Of a DNA stretch of 64,000 nucleotides, positions 24,796-32,243 are shown piece after piece. Each line of letters begins with the position of its first letter. Within the stretch, counting starts at the first letter, position 1. A program made the translations under genes and the position numbers. The notes under the pieces were generated by a model, which ran no database searches, was not told where the DNA came from, and saw nothing but the letters and a program-made list of their open reading frames with translations. This DNA is from Hyphomicrobiales bacterium (lineage in GTDB: Bacteria; Pseudomonadota; Alphaproteobacteria; Rhizobiales; Rhizobiaceae): positions 1 through 64,000 of the forward strand of contig UBKJ01000007.1 in NCBI GenBank assembly GCA_900465915.1. The letters run 5' to 3'.

Positions 24796-26130
24796 ATGGC
24801 TGAAACGTTCGACACGATTCTGAAAGGCGCAACCCTCGTCAACCATGACGGCGTCGGCCAGCGCGACATCGGCCTCAGGGACGGCCGCATCGCCGCCATC
24901 GGCGCGCTCGGCGGCGCGTCGGCGGGCGAGGTGATCGACTGCACGGGCCTGCACATCCTGCCGGGCGTGGTCGACAGCCAGGTCCATTTCCGCGAGCCGG
25001 GGCTGGAGCACAAGGAAGACCTCGAGACCGGCTCGCTGGCGGCCGTGCTGGGCGGCGTGACGGCGGTGTTCGAAATGCCCAACACCAAGCCGCTCACCAC
25101 CTCGCCGGAGGCGCTGGAGGACAAGATCCGCCGCGGCCGCCACCGCATGCATTGCGATTTCGCCTTCTGGGTCGGCGGCACGCGCGACAACGCCAAGGAC
25201 GTGGCCGAGCTGGAGCGCCTGCCGGGCGCGGCCGGCATCAAGGTGTTCATGGGCTCGTCCACCGGCGACCTGCTGGTCGAGGACGACGCCGGCGTCGCCG
25301 CGATCCTCAAGAACACCCGCCGCCGCGCCGCCTTCCATTCCGAGGACGAGTTCCGGCTGGAGGCGCGCAAGGGCCTGCGCGTCGAGGGCGACCCGTCGAG
25401 CCATCCCGTCTGGCGCGACGAGACGGCGGCCCTGCAATGCACCGAGCGCCTGGTGCGCATCGCGCACGAGACCGGCGCGCGCATCCACGTGCTGCATATC
25501 TCGACGGCGGAGGAGATTCTTTTCCTCAAGGACCACAAGGACGTCGCCACCTGCGAGGCGACGCCGCACCACCTGACGCTGTCGGCCGACGACTACGCCA
25601 CGCTCGGCAACCTGATCCAGATGAACCCGCCGGTGCGCGACAAACGCCATCGCGACGGCGTCTGGCATGGCATCGGGCAGGGCATCGTCGACGTGCTCGG
25701 CTCCGACCACGCCCCGCACACGCTGGAGGAGAAGCGGAAACCCTATCCGGCCTCGCCCTCCGGCATGACCGGCGTGCAGACGCTGGTGCCGATCATGCTC
25801 GACCACGTCAACGCCGGCCGGCTGTCGCTGGAGCGTTTCGTCGACCTTTCGAGCCACGGCCCCAACCGCATCTTCGGCATGGCGCGCAAGGGCCGCATCG
25901 CCGTCGGCTACGACGCCGACCTCACCGTCGTCGACATGAAGCGCCGCGAGACCATCACGCATGAGCAGGCCGGCTCCAAGGCCGGCTGGACGCCTTATCA
26001 CGGCAAGACGGTCACCGGATGGCCGGTGGGCACCTTCGTGCGCGGCGTCAAGGTGATGTGGGAAGCGGAGATCGTCAACCCGCACAAGGGCGAGCCGGTC
26101 GAGTTCGTCGAGGCGCTGCCGCGCCGCTGA
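24796..26130 (+). CDS. pyrC: Dihydroorotase, class I type
   Basis: Protein of 444 residues in the amidohydrolase superfamily; the reaction would be reversible closure of carbamoyl-aspartate to dihydroorotate. The carboxylated-Lys position is K149 (AGIKVFMGSS). Histidines are at 181 (FHSEDE) and 234 (HVLHIST), and the catalytic Asp is D304 (GSDHAPH). The first metal motif reads DSQVHFREPG, so Q62 replaces the usual first His while H64 is kept. I recall this variant in one of two rhizobial dihydroorotases. Activity is therefore probable but not certain. It stands alone, divergent from ygfZ. Confidence 0.88.
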   Translation: MAETFDTILKGATLVNHDGVGQRDIGLRDGRIAAIGALGGASAGEVIDCTGLHILPGVVDSQVHFREPGLEHKEDLETGSLAAVLGGVTAVFEMPNTKPLTTSPEALEDKIRRGRHRMHCDFAFWVGGTRDNAKDVAELERLPGAAGIKVFMGSSTGDLLVEDDAGVAAILKNTRRRAAFHSEDEFRLEARKGLRVEGDPSSHPVWRDETAALQCTERLVRIAHETGARIHVLHISTAEEILFLKDHKDVATCEATPHHLTLSADDYATLGNLIQMNPPVRDKRHRDGVWHGIGQGIVDVLGSDHAPHTLEEKRKPYPASPSGMTGVQTLVPIMLDHVNAGRLSLERFVDLSSHGPNRIFGMARKGRIAVGYDADLTVVDMKRRETITHEQAGSKAGWTPYHGKTVTGWPVGTFVRGVKVMWEAEIVNPHKGEPVEFVEALPRR

Positions 26131-26862
26131 TCACTGCTCCTCCCCGGCGGAGAAGAAGCGCCAGCTTCCGTCGGGGCCGATGCCGATGCTGTAGAAGATG
26201 TAGCCGCCGGCCTTCTTCATGTCCTCGAAGTCGCCGGCGGTGACGATGCGGAACAATTCCACCGTCTGCGGCGGCGTCAGCCGGTCGAGCGGCATGGCGT
26301 AGAAATAGGGCCAGACATAGACCTCGTCCTCCGTCCCCGGATGCAGGCGCACATAGCCGGTGTCGAGCAGGTCGACGATGATGGCGAGGATCTCGCGGCC
26401 CTCGCTGTCGCCGGCCAGCGACTTGAGGAAGGCGATGGCGTCGCCGTCCTGCCTCTCCTGCGGCAGTTGCGTGGCGTGGTCGCGAACGTCGAGCAGCGGG
26501 CGCAGCTTCTCGATGTCGCCCGACTGCGCGGCTTCGAGCAGCTGCTCGCGCATGCGGCGCACCGGCGCGGGCAGGGCGTCGAAATCGCGATGGATCTCGG
26601 GGATGGCCTGAACGTTCCGCCTGTCCGGCGCGGGCGCCGAGCGCGGCGTCTCGGGCGCGGCGTCGCGCGGGGCCGCGGGCAGGGGGACGGGGGCGAAGCT
26701 TTCGAGCCGCTTGCCGGCCTGCGGCGCGGGCGGCAGGCCGAGATCGCCGCGGTCGATCAGCGCGAGCTCGAGGCCGCGCGCCGGGGCGGGGCTTGCGCCC
26801 GCCAGCCAGAACGCCGCCAGCAAGGCCAGCGGCGGGACGATTTTCCTGTCGGAAGCGAACAT
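26131..26862 (-). CDS. Exported protein of unknown function
   Basis: Protein of 243 residues. It has a signal peptide or N-terminal anchor (KIVPPLALLAAFWLAGASPAP, ending near APARG), then a Pro/Ala-rich linker (about 40-85). A folded C-terminal half has conserved-looking segments EVYVWPYFYAMPLDRLTP and IGPDGSWRFFSAGE. I recall similar periplasmic proteins in rhizobia without a known function. It converges end to end with the dihydroorotase gene, the stop codons being adjacent. Confidence 0.75.
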   Translation of the reverse strand: MFASDRKIVPPLALLAAFWLAGASPAPARGLELALIDRGDLGLPPAPQAGKRLESFAPVPLPAAPRDAAPETPRSAPAPDRRNVQAIPEIHRDFDALPAPVRRMREQLLEAAQSGDIEKLRPLLDVRDHATQLPQERQDGDAIAFLKSLAGDSEGREILAIIVDLLDTGYVRLHPGTEDEVYVWPYFYAMPLDRLTPPQTVELFRIVTAGDFEDMKKAGGYIFYSIGIGPDGSWRFFSAGEEQ

Positions 26863-26928
26863 GGATTTTTGGGGGAACGGAGGAAGAGGCGGCGCGCCCG
26901 ATGCGGGCGCGTCAGGGACGGGCCAAGA

Positions 26929-27195
26929 CTATTGCAGCACGCGGTCGGCCAGGAAGGCGCCGGAGACGATCTGCTCGCGCATCTTGTCGAGAAGCTCCAG
27001 CGCGCAGTCCTCGCCGGCGTCGCGCAGAAGCTCGGTCAGCGCCGTGGTGAAGGCGGCCTCGGCGAGAATTTCCGGCTCGATGCCTTCGGAGGCGCCGTCG
27101 GCCCAGGCCTCGTTCTGATACTCGATCGCGGCCAGCTTCTTTTCGCGGGCGATCATCTCGTCCAGATCGGCGGGTGCATGTTCCATGGGTTTCAT
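26929..27195 (-). CDS. Small acidic cytoplasmic protein of unknown function
   Basis: Protein of 88 residues from the ATG at 27195 (AAGGTCAGG upstream); starts at 27237 or 27186 are possible. It is helical and acidic, with segments LDEMIAREKKLAAIEYQNEA and EILAEAAFTTALTELLRDAG, and no signal peptide or membrane helix. No family recognised. Two perfect TTAA-N7-TTAA boxes lie 75-154 bases upstream, a striking promoter feature that suggests cell-cycle control by CtrA. Confidence 0.75.
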   Translation of the reverse strand: MKPMEHAPADLDEMIAREKKLAAIEYQNEAWADGASEGIEPEILAEAAFTTALTELLRDAGEDCALELLDKMREQIVSGAFLADRVLQ

Positions 27196-27269
27196 CCTGA
27201 CCTTCGCCTTTCCGCCCGCTTCCGGCGCGGCCCGCATGGGCGCGGCGCGGCGGCTGGCTGACCGGCATC

Positions 27270-27284
27270 TTAAGACAGCGTTAA
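27270..27284. promoter_or_regulatory. CtrA-type box (proximal) before the 88-residue protein gene
   Basis: TTAA-GACAGCG-TTAA, followed by C: a perfect match to the CtrA consensus TTAA-N7-TTAA(C). It lies about 75 bases upstream of the start codon at 27195 (minus strand). Confidence 0.6.
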
Positions 27285-27334
27285 CAGATAATCACGGATT
27301 TGAGAGCGGCGATCGCCGCCAATCCGCATGAGAG

Positions 27335-27349
27335 TTAATCCTTGGTTAA
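27335..27349. promoter_or_regulatory. CtrA-type box (distal) before the 88-residue protein gene
   Basis: TTAA-TCCTTGG-TTAA, again perfect. It overlaps the stop codon of the neighbouring TIGR02301 gene and lies 65 bases from the proximal box. Confidence 0.5.
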
Positions 27350-27723
27350 TTTCCATAGCGCGAGATGATGTCGCTCGACAAGCCTTCGCCTTCCTTCATG
27401 TAGCGGTCGATCGCCGCAAGGGCGGAGGGCGTGCAGCGCCGGTAATTGTCGGCGAAGCCGCGATAGCCGCGGTTGAAGCTCGACACCAGCCGGGTGCGCT
27501 CGGCCTCGGAGGGCTTTTCGGCGGCGATCAGCGCGTCCATGCGTTCGCGCCATTCGCTTCCCGTCTCGCCGCAGAGATTGCGCAGGTAATGCAGCGAGCC
27601 GAGGATTTCGGCGAGCCGCGCCAGCTTGCCCTCATAGGGCGCGTCCTGCGCCACGGCCGGCGAGGCCGCCGCGACACACAGGAAAACCGCCAGAACCGAT
27701 GCGCCCTTCAATCGAACCCCCAC
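27346..27723 (-). CDS. TIGR02301 family exported protein
   Basis: Protein of 125 residues. The signal peptide ends near ASPAVAQ (about residue 26). The mature part has the pattern I associate with the TIGR02301 family of Hyphomicrobiales: YEGKLARLAEILGSLHYLR, NLCG, EWRERMDALI, FNRGYRGFADNYRRC. Two cysteines in the mature part may form a disulfide. Function unknown. It lies 37 bases after the NUDIX gene on the same strand, an arrangement I believe is conserved. Confidence 0.82.
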   Translation of the reverse strand: MGVRLKGASVLAVFLCVAAASPAVAQDAPYEGKLARLAEILGSLHYLRNLCGETGSEWRERMDALIAAEKPSEAERTRLVSSFNRGYRGFADNYRRCTPSALAAIDRYMKEGEGLSSDIISRYGN

Positions 27724-27760
27724 CGTCGTCGCCTTCTTGTGGCGCGCAAAAGCGGCGCGT

Positions 27761-28207
27761 TCAAGGCCGCGCCCCGTCTTCCCGACCCTCGTCTTCCCGG
27801 GCCGCGATCTGGCGCGCCACGTCGAGCGTGCTGTCGGTGACGCGCGCCGAAACCATCTCGTCCACCGTCAGCCAGCGGATCGCCGCCGCGTCGTCGCCGG
27901 CGCGCGCCTCGCCCGTCACCTCGAAGGCGCGGTAGACGGCGAGGAAATAGCTGCGCGCATAGGCCTTTCCCTCCAGCGCCAGGTCGAGCGTGACCACATG
28001 GGCGAGCCTGGCCGCCGCCAGCGCCGTCTCCTCGGCCAGCTCCCGCCGCGCCGCGTCCTCGGGCGTTTCGCCCGGCTCGACGCCGCCGCCGGGAAAGGCC
28101 AGCCAGCCCTTCCAGGGCTCCTTGCCGCGCTCGACCAGCAGGAACCGGCCCTCGCGCCGGCACACCAGCGAGACGCCATGGATTATTTCGGGGACGACCG
28201 TGCTCAT
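27761..28207 (-). CDS. NUDIX hydrolase
   Basis: Protein of 148 residues. The NUDIX box GGGVEPGETPEDAARRELAE continues into ET, matching G-x5-E-x7-RE-x2-E, around residues 40-62. The family hydrolyses nucleoside diphosphates linked to another group; the exact substrate cannot be read from the sequence. It is divergent from the SRAP gene with 60 bases between the two starts and is followed by the TIGR02301 gene. Confidence 0.88.
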   Translation of the reverse strand: MSTVVPEIIHGVSLVCRREGRFLLVERGKEPWKGWLAFPGGGVEPGETPEDAARRELAEETALAAARLAHVVTLDLALEGKAYARSYFLAVYRAFEVTGEARAGDDAAAIRWLTVDEMVSARVTDSTLDVARQIAAREDEGREDGARP

Positions 28208-28267
28208 TCCCCAGCACTATCGCGGACTTCGCTTGACCTGCAACCGAAAAGCCGGAAACTCGGCGCC

Positions 28268-29044
28268 ATGTGTGGACGTTTTTCACTGACAGCCAGCCGC
28301 GCGGAGGTCGAGGCGCTTCTGGGCGCGCTGATCGCCGAGGATTTCCCGCCGCGCTACAACATCGCGCCGACGCAGCCCATCCTCGCCGTGCTGGCGGGCG
28401 AGACGCCGCCGCCGGGCAGCAACCGGCCCGACCGCGTCGGCATGCTGGCGCGCTGGGGCTTCATCCCCGGCTGGGTCAAGAATCCCGACGACTGGCGGCT
28501 GGTCTTCAACATCCGCTCGGAGACGGCGGCCGAGAAGAATTCCTTCCGCGCGGCGCTGCATCATCGCCGCGCGCTGGTTCCCGCCTCCGGCTTCTACGAA
28601 TGGCGGCGCGTCGACAAGGAGCGCGCGCAGCCCTATTGGGTGCGGCCGCGCGACGGCGGCGTGGTCGCCTTCGGCGCGCTGGTCGAGACCTGGAGCAGCG
28701 CCGACGGCTCGCAGATCGACACCGCCGCCATCCTCACCACCGCCGCCAACGCCGCCCTGCGCCCGATCCACGAGCGCATGCCGGTGGTGGTCGAGCCGCG
28801 CGACTTCGCCCGCTGGCTCGACTGCAAGACCCTGCTGCCGCGCGACGTGGCCGACCTCATGCGCCCGGTGCGCGACGATTTCTTCGAGGCGATCCCCGTC
28901 TCCGACCGGGTCAACAAGGTGGCCAACGCCACGCCCGACCTGCAGGAGCGGGCGGCCGAGGACTTGACGCCGCGCGCCGCCGCCCCGAAAAGGAAGGCCG
29001 GGCCGGAACCGGGGGATTCGGGCGGCCAGCTCTCCATGTTCTGA
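28268..29044 (+). CDS. yedK: SRAP-domain protein (YedK/HMCES type)
   Basis: Protein of 258 residues. The start MCGRFSLTA is essential because Cys2 becomes the N-terminal catalytic residue after Met removal. The other site residues are visible: N in RYNIAPTQ (near 37), E in PASGFYEWRR (near 105) and H in PIHERMPVV (near 173). These proteins cross-link to abasic sites in single-stranded DNA to protect them. The C-terminal 25 residues are basic and disordered. Confidence 0.92.
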   Translation: MCGRFSLTASRAEVEALLGALIAEDFPPRYNIAPTQPILAVLAGETPPPGSNRPDRVGMLARWGFIPGWVKNPDDWRLVFNIRSETAAEKNSFRAALHHRRALVPASGFYEWRRVDKERAQPYWVRPRDGGVVAFGALVETWSSADGSQIDTAAILTTAANAALRPIHERMPVVVEPRDFARWLDCKTLLPRDVADLMRPVRDDFFEAIPVSDRVNKVANATPDLQERAAEDLTPRAAAPKRKAGPEPGDSGGQLSMF

Positions 29045-29075
29045 CGCGCCGTCTATTTCATCGGGAAAAAATATC

Positions 29076-29690
29076 GTGTTTTCAGCCGCTTTTTCGGGCT
29101 TTCTTCTCGGCGGCTCGCTGATCGTCGCCATCGGCGCGCAGAACGCCTTCATCCTGCGGCAGGGCCTCCTGCGCAGCCACGTCTTCGTGCTGTGCCTGAT
29201 CTGCGCCTTGTCGGACGCGCTGCTGATCGCCGCCGGCGTCGGCGGCCTCGGCGCGCTCATCGCGCAATCGCCGAGGCTGATCGGCTTCGTCACGCTGGCC
29301 GGCGCGGCCTTCCTGTTCTGGTATGCGGCGGTGGCCTTCCGCCGCGCCTTCCACCCGGAAGCCATGACGGTTCGGTCCGAAGGCGGGCAAAGCTTGAAGG
29401 CGGCGGTGGCGACCTGTCTCGCCTTCACCTTCCTCAACCCGCATGTCTATCTCGATACGGTGCTGCTTCTCGGCGGCCTGTCGGCCCGCTTCGAGGGCAT
29501 GGCCCGCGCCGCCTATGGCGCAGGCGCGGCTCTCGCGTCCTTCGTCTGGTTCTTCTCGCTCGGCTACGGCGCGCGCCTGTTGCAGCCGGTCTTCGCCAAA
29601 CCCGCCGCATGGCGGGTTCTGGATTGCGTCATCGGCCTGGTGATGGCGCTGATCGGGCTCAGCTTGTTAGCCCGCTTTCTTCACGCCTAG
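29076..29690 (+). CDS. argO: LysE/ArgO-family amino-acid exporter
   Basis: Protein of 204 residues with a GTG start at 29076 and about six transmembrane segments. The signature IVAIGAQNAFILRQG and the later FLNPHVYLDTVLLLGG are characteristic of the LysE/ArgO branch, which exports basic amino acids such as Arg or Lys. Substrate choice is inferred from the subgroup. No LysG/ArgP-type regulator is adjacent. The 3' end overlaps a small convergent gene by 24 bases. Confidence 0.88.
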   Translation: MFSAAFSGFLLGGSLIVAIGAQNAFILRQGLLRSHVFVLCLICALSDALLIAAGVGGLGALIAQSPRLIGFVTLAGAAFLFWYAAVAFRRAFHPEAMTVRSEGGQSLKAAVATCLAFTFLNPHVYLDTVLLLGGLSARFEGMARAAYGAGAALASFVWFFSLGYGARLLQPVFAKPAAWRVLDCVIGLVMALIGLSLLARFLHA

Positions 29691-29834
29691 CACCGATTGC
29701 CGGCGATTGTCGTTGCGCGCCACCGTCGAGCGCTGGCCGGCGTTGAGAAGGGCGGCCACCAGCACGGCGGGGCCGATCTCGCGATATTGATCCACCAGTC
29801 GGTCCTGGCGGGGCGTCAGTTGTTGCTTGGTCAT
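29667..29834 (-). CDS. Small 55-residue protein overlapping the argO 3' end
   Basis: ATG at 29834 with AGGAAAGG 3 bases upstream, stop TAA at 29667-29669. The sequence begins MTKQQLTPRQDRLVDQYREI and then has a short hydrophobic helix GPAVLVAALLNAG followed by a basic tail. It reads like a soluble or peripheral small protein and I have a vague memory of similar rhizobial entries. Strong ribosome site and non-random composition support it. Confidence 0.6.
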   Translation of the reverse strand: MTKQQLTPRQDRLVDQYREIGPAVLVAALLNAGQRSTVARNDNRRQSVLGVKKAG

Positions 29835-29992
29835 GGACCTTTCCTCTGTTTCGTCCGATCACTATTGTGTGAAGGATTAAGACTGAATGAAGGCTGGACG
29901 GGGCCGGATTCAGGGAAATCCGGTTAACGCCGATTCACCATGACGGGTGTTGCCTTTGGGTGACTCTTTCCCCTTGCGCGCCCGCGAAAACG

Positions 29993-30022
29993 CTTGACGG
30001 AAGCCGGCCGGGCGGGGATAAG
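29993..30022 (+). promoter_or_regulatory. Candidate promoter of the cysS leader
   Basis: CTTGAC (29993-29998, perfect -35), 18 bases, GATAAG (30017-30022, weaker -10). The expected transcription start is at or within a few bases of the ATG of the 16-codon ORF at 30030. Confidence 0.5.
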
Positions 30023-30029
30023 TGCTCTC

Positions 30030-30080
30030 ATGAAAACGCCGACCGCGATCATTTGTATCTGTGCGACTATCATTGGCTAG
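30030..30080 (+). CDS. Possible cysteine leader peptide of cysS (16 residues)
   Basis: The ORF encodes MKTPTAIICICATIIG, with the two Cys codons both TGT, which is rare here because most genes use TGC. ATT, TGT and ACT codons make the second half slow to translate. No Shine-Dalgarno is visible, but the promoter position would make it near-leaderless, as is known for the trp leader peptide of Sinorhizobium. Its stop codon lies in the 5' arm of a hairpin. The gene that follows charges tRNA-Cys, so a cysteine-sensing attenuator is a sensible hypothesis; it is not proven. Confidence 0.4.
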   Translation: MKTPTAIICICATIIG

Positions 30081-30093
30081 CAGCCTGCTGGCC
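30075..30093 (+). promoter_or_regulatory. Hairpin overlapping the leader-ORF stop codon
   Basis: GGCTAGCA (30075-30082) pairs with TGCTGGCC (30086-30093), one G-U, triloop. An alternative pairing is CCGGCCG (30093-30099) with CGGCCGG (30138-30144). TTTT follows at 30100-30103. The two structures share base 30093, so they may be mutually exclusive. Confidence 0.35.
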
Positions 30094-30186
30094 CGGCCGT
30101 TTTCGTCTCCCCCCCCATGAACAGGATGATGACGCTCCGGCCGGCCCGGCGGCCCGATCCGCGTAAGGCATTGCAAGGGGAAATTC

Positions 30187-31701
30187 ATGGCCGCGCCGCA
30201 ATTGCGTCTCTACAACACGCTGACCCGCTCGAAGGAGGATTTCGTCCCCATCGATGCGCAAAACGTGCGCATGTATGTCTGCGGCCCCACGGTCTACGAC
30301 TACGCCCATATCGGCAATGCGCGGCCGGTCATCGTCTTCGACGTGCTTTACCGCCTGCTGCGCCACGTCTATGGCGAAAGCCACGTCACCTATGCGCGCA
30401 ACATCACCGACGTGGACGACAAGATCAACGCCCGCGCCGCGCGCGACTATCCCGACCTGCCGTTCAACGAGGCGATCCGCAGGGTCACCGAGACCACCAA
30501 CGCGCAATACCAGGCCGACGTGACGGCGCTGGGCAACCTCGCCCCCAGCGTCCAGCCGCGCGCCACCGAGCATATGGACGAGATGCGCGCCCTGATCGAG
30601 CGCCTCGTGCAGCGCGGCGTCGCCTATGTGGCCCAGGACCACGTGTTGTTCTCGCCCTCGGCCATGAACGCGCACAAGGGCCCGCGCTACGGCGCGCTCG
30701 CCCGCCGTTCGCTCGACGAGATGCTGGCCGGCGCGCGCGTCGACGTCGCCTCCTACAAGCGCGACGAGATGGATTTCGTGCTGTGGAAGCCCTCCAAGCC
30801 CGGCGAGCCGGGCTGGCCGTCGCCGGCGGGCATCGCGGTTCCCGGCCGTCCCGGCTGGCATATCGAATGCTCGGCCATGTCGATGGCCGAATTGCTGGAG
30901 CCCTTCGGCGGCGGGCTTTTCTGCGACGATCCGATGAAGAACCGCTTCGACATCCATGGCGGCGGCATCGACCTCGTCTTCCCGCATCACGAGAACGAGA
31001 TCGCGCAGTCCTGCTGCGCCTTCGGGACCGACCGCATGGCCAATGTCTGGATGCATAACGGCTTCCTGCAGGTCGAGGGCCAGAAGATGTCGAAGTCGCT
31101 CGGCAACTTCATCACCATTCGCGACGTGCTGGAGGGCGGCCTGCCGCAGCTCGGCGACTGGGCCGACAAGGCGGCCCGCGACCGCTGGGTCGGGCTGGCC
31201 GCGCGCCTGTCGATGCTCCAGACCCATTATCGCGAGCCGATCAACTGGACCGCGCAGCGCCTGGCCGAATCCGCCGACGAGCTGCGCCGCTGGTACGGGC
31301 TTCTGCGCGAGACGGGCTTTTCCGCGCCCGCAAGCCTGACGGCCGCCGACGAGGTGATCGAGGCCCTGGCCGACGACCTCAACACCTGGGCGGCGATCAC
31401 CGCCCTGCGCAAGGCCTTCAAGGCGCGTGACGCGGCCGCCCTGGGCCAAGGCATGGCGCAGATGGGCCTGTTCGACCCCGCCTTCGTGACGACGGCGGAC
31501 CTGCCGGTCTTCGCCGCCGCGCGGGTGGACGCGGCGGCGGTCGAGGCGCGCATCGCCGAGCGTCTGGCCTTCATCCGCGACCGCAATTTCGCCGAGGCCG
31601 ACCGCATCCGCGACCAGCTTTTGCAGGAAGGCGTGCAGCTCAAGGACGGCAAGGACCCCGCCACCGGCGCGCGCGTCACCACATGGGAGGCGGCGGGCTG
31701 A
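30187..31701 (+). CDS. cysS: Cysteinyl-tRNA synthetase
   Basis: Protein of 504 residues. A class I synthetase charging tRNA-Cys. The zinc ligand C32 ([18 protein letters not shown]), the HIGN motif at 41-44, further zinc residues in [10 protein letters not shown] and FPHHENE, and KMSKS at 300-304 are all present. The C-terminal DALR and anticodon domains are complete. Length is slightly above the family average because of an insert near residues 150-170 typical of alphaproteobacteria. The 5' leader contains a small Cys-codon ORF. The GFA gene follows after 17 bases. Confidence 0.97.
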   Translation: MAAPQLRLYNTLTRSKEDFVPIDAQNVRMYVCGPTVYDYAHIGNARPVIVFDVLYRLLRHVYGESHVTYARNITDVDDKINARAARDYPDLPFNEAIRRVTETTNAQYQADVTALGNLAPSVQPRATEHMDEMRALIERLVQRGVAYVAQDHVLFSPSAMNAHKGPRYGALARRSLDEMLAGARVDVASYKRDEMDFVLWKPSKPGEPGWPSPAGIAVPGRPGWHIECSAMSMAELLEPFGGGLFCDDPMKNRFDIHGGGIDLVFPHHENEIAQSCCAFGTDRMANVWMHNGFLQVEGQKMSKSLGNFITIRDVLEGGLPQLGDWADKAARDRWVGLAARLSMLQTHYREPINWTAQRLAESADELRRWYGLLRETGFSAPASLTAADEVIEALADDLNTWAAITALRKAFKARDAAALGQGMAQMGLFDPAFVTTADLPVFAAARVDAAAVEARIAERLAFIRDRNFAEADRIRDQLLQEGVQLKDGKDPATGARVTTWEAAG

Positions 31702-31718
31702 ATCCCGCCGGGGACGAC

Positions 31719-32219
31719 ATGACGCTTGACGACAAGCCTTCGCACAGCGGCGGATGCCAGTGCGGCGCGGTGCGCTTCCGGCTCGAAGGCGCGCCGGGGC
31801 AGGCCTCCATCTGCCATTGCCGCATGTGCCAGAAGGCCTTCGGCGCCTTCTACGCGCCGCTGGTCTCGGTGGGCGAGGCGACGCTCGTCTGGACGCGCGG
31901 CGAGCCGGCGCGGTTCCAGTCGTCCAACCATGTCCGGCGCGGCTTCTGCGCGCGATGCGGCACGCCGCTGACCTACGAGGCCCCGGACGGCGTGGCGCTG
32001 GCCATCGGCGCCTTCGACGCGCCGGAGGCGTTTCCCCCCGCCGTGCAATGGGGCGTCGAGAAGAAGCTGCCCTATGTCGACGGGCTTTCGGCGCTTCCCG
32101 GCTACCCGACCGAGCGCGACCTCGAAAGCGTGGCCTTCGTCCGCTCGATGCGCTCCAACCAGCATCCCGACCACGACACCGACGACGGCCCCGACGACGG
32201 CTCTTGGCCGAAACCGTAA
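31719..32219 (+). CDS. GFA-family (glutathione-dependent formaldehyde-activating enzyme-like) protein
   Basis: Protein of 166 residues. Zinc-binding cysteines typical of the GFA fold are visible: GGCQCGAVRF near residue 13, ICHCRMCQKAFG near 33, and FCARCGTPLTYE near 77. Family members are named after Gfa but most are of unknown activity. The ATG at 31719 is preferred to one at 31683 that would overlap cysS. It is probably co-transcribed with cysS and cimA. The C-terminal 20 residues are Asp/His/Pro-rich and disordered. Confidence 0.88.
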   Translation: MTLDDKPSHSGGCQCGAVRFRLEGAPGQASICHCRMCQKAFGAFYAPLVSVGEATLVWTRGEPARFQSSNHVRRGFCARCGTPLTYEAPDGVALAIGAFDAPEAFPPAVQWGVEKKLPYVDGLSALPGYPTERDLESVAFVRSMRSNQHPDHDTDDGPDDGSWPKP

Positions 32220-32243
32220 CCAGACCCACCGACAGGCAGGCAC

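Larger units (their letters stand above)
29835..30186. other. Intergenic region and leader of cysS
   Basis: 352 bases. The left part holds the promoter of the 55-residue minus-strand gene. The right part holds a CTTGAC -35 box, a 16-codon Cys-containing ORF, a hairpin and a GC-rich stretch with alternative pairing before cysS (each listed separately). No larger gene is supported. Confidence 0.6.

Noticed and set aside
30005..30099. Long-range pairing CGGCCGGGC (30005-30013) with GCCCGGCCG (30091-30099) in the cysS leader
   Set aside because: The first arm lies between the predicted -35 and -10 boxes, so it would not be in the transcript if the promoter is right.
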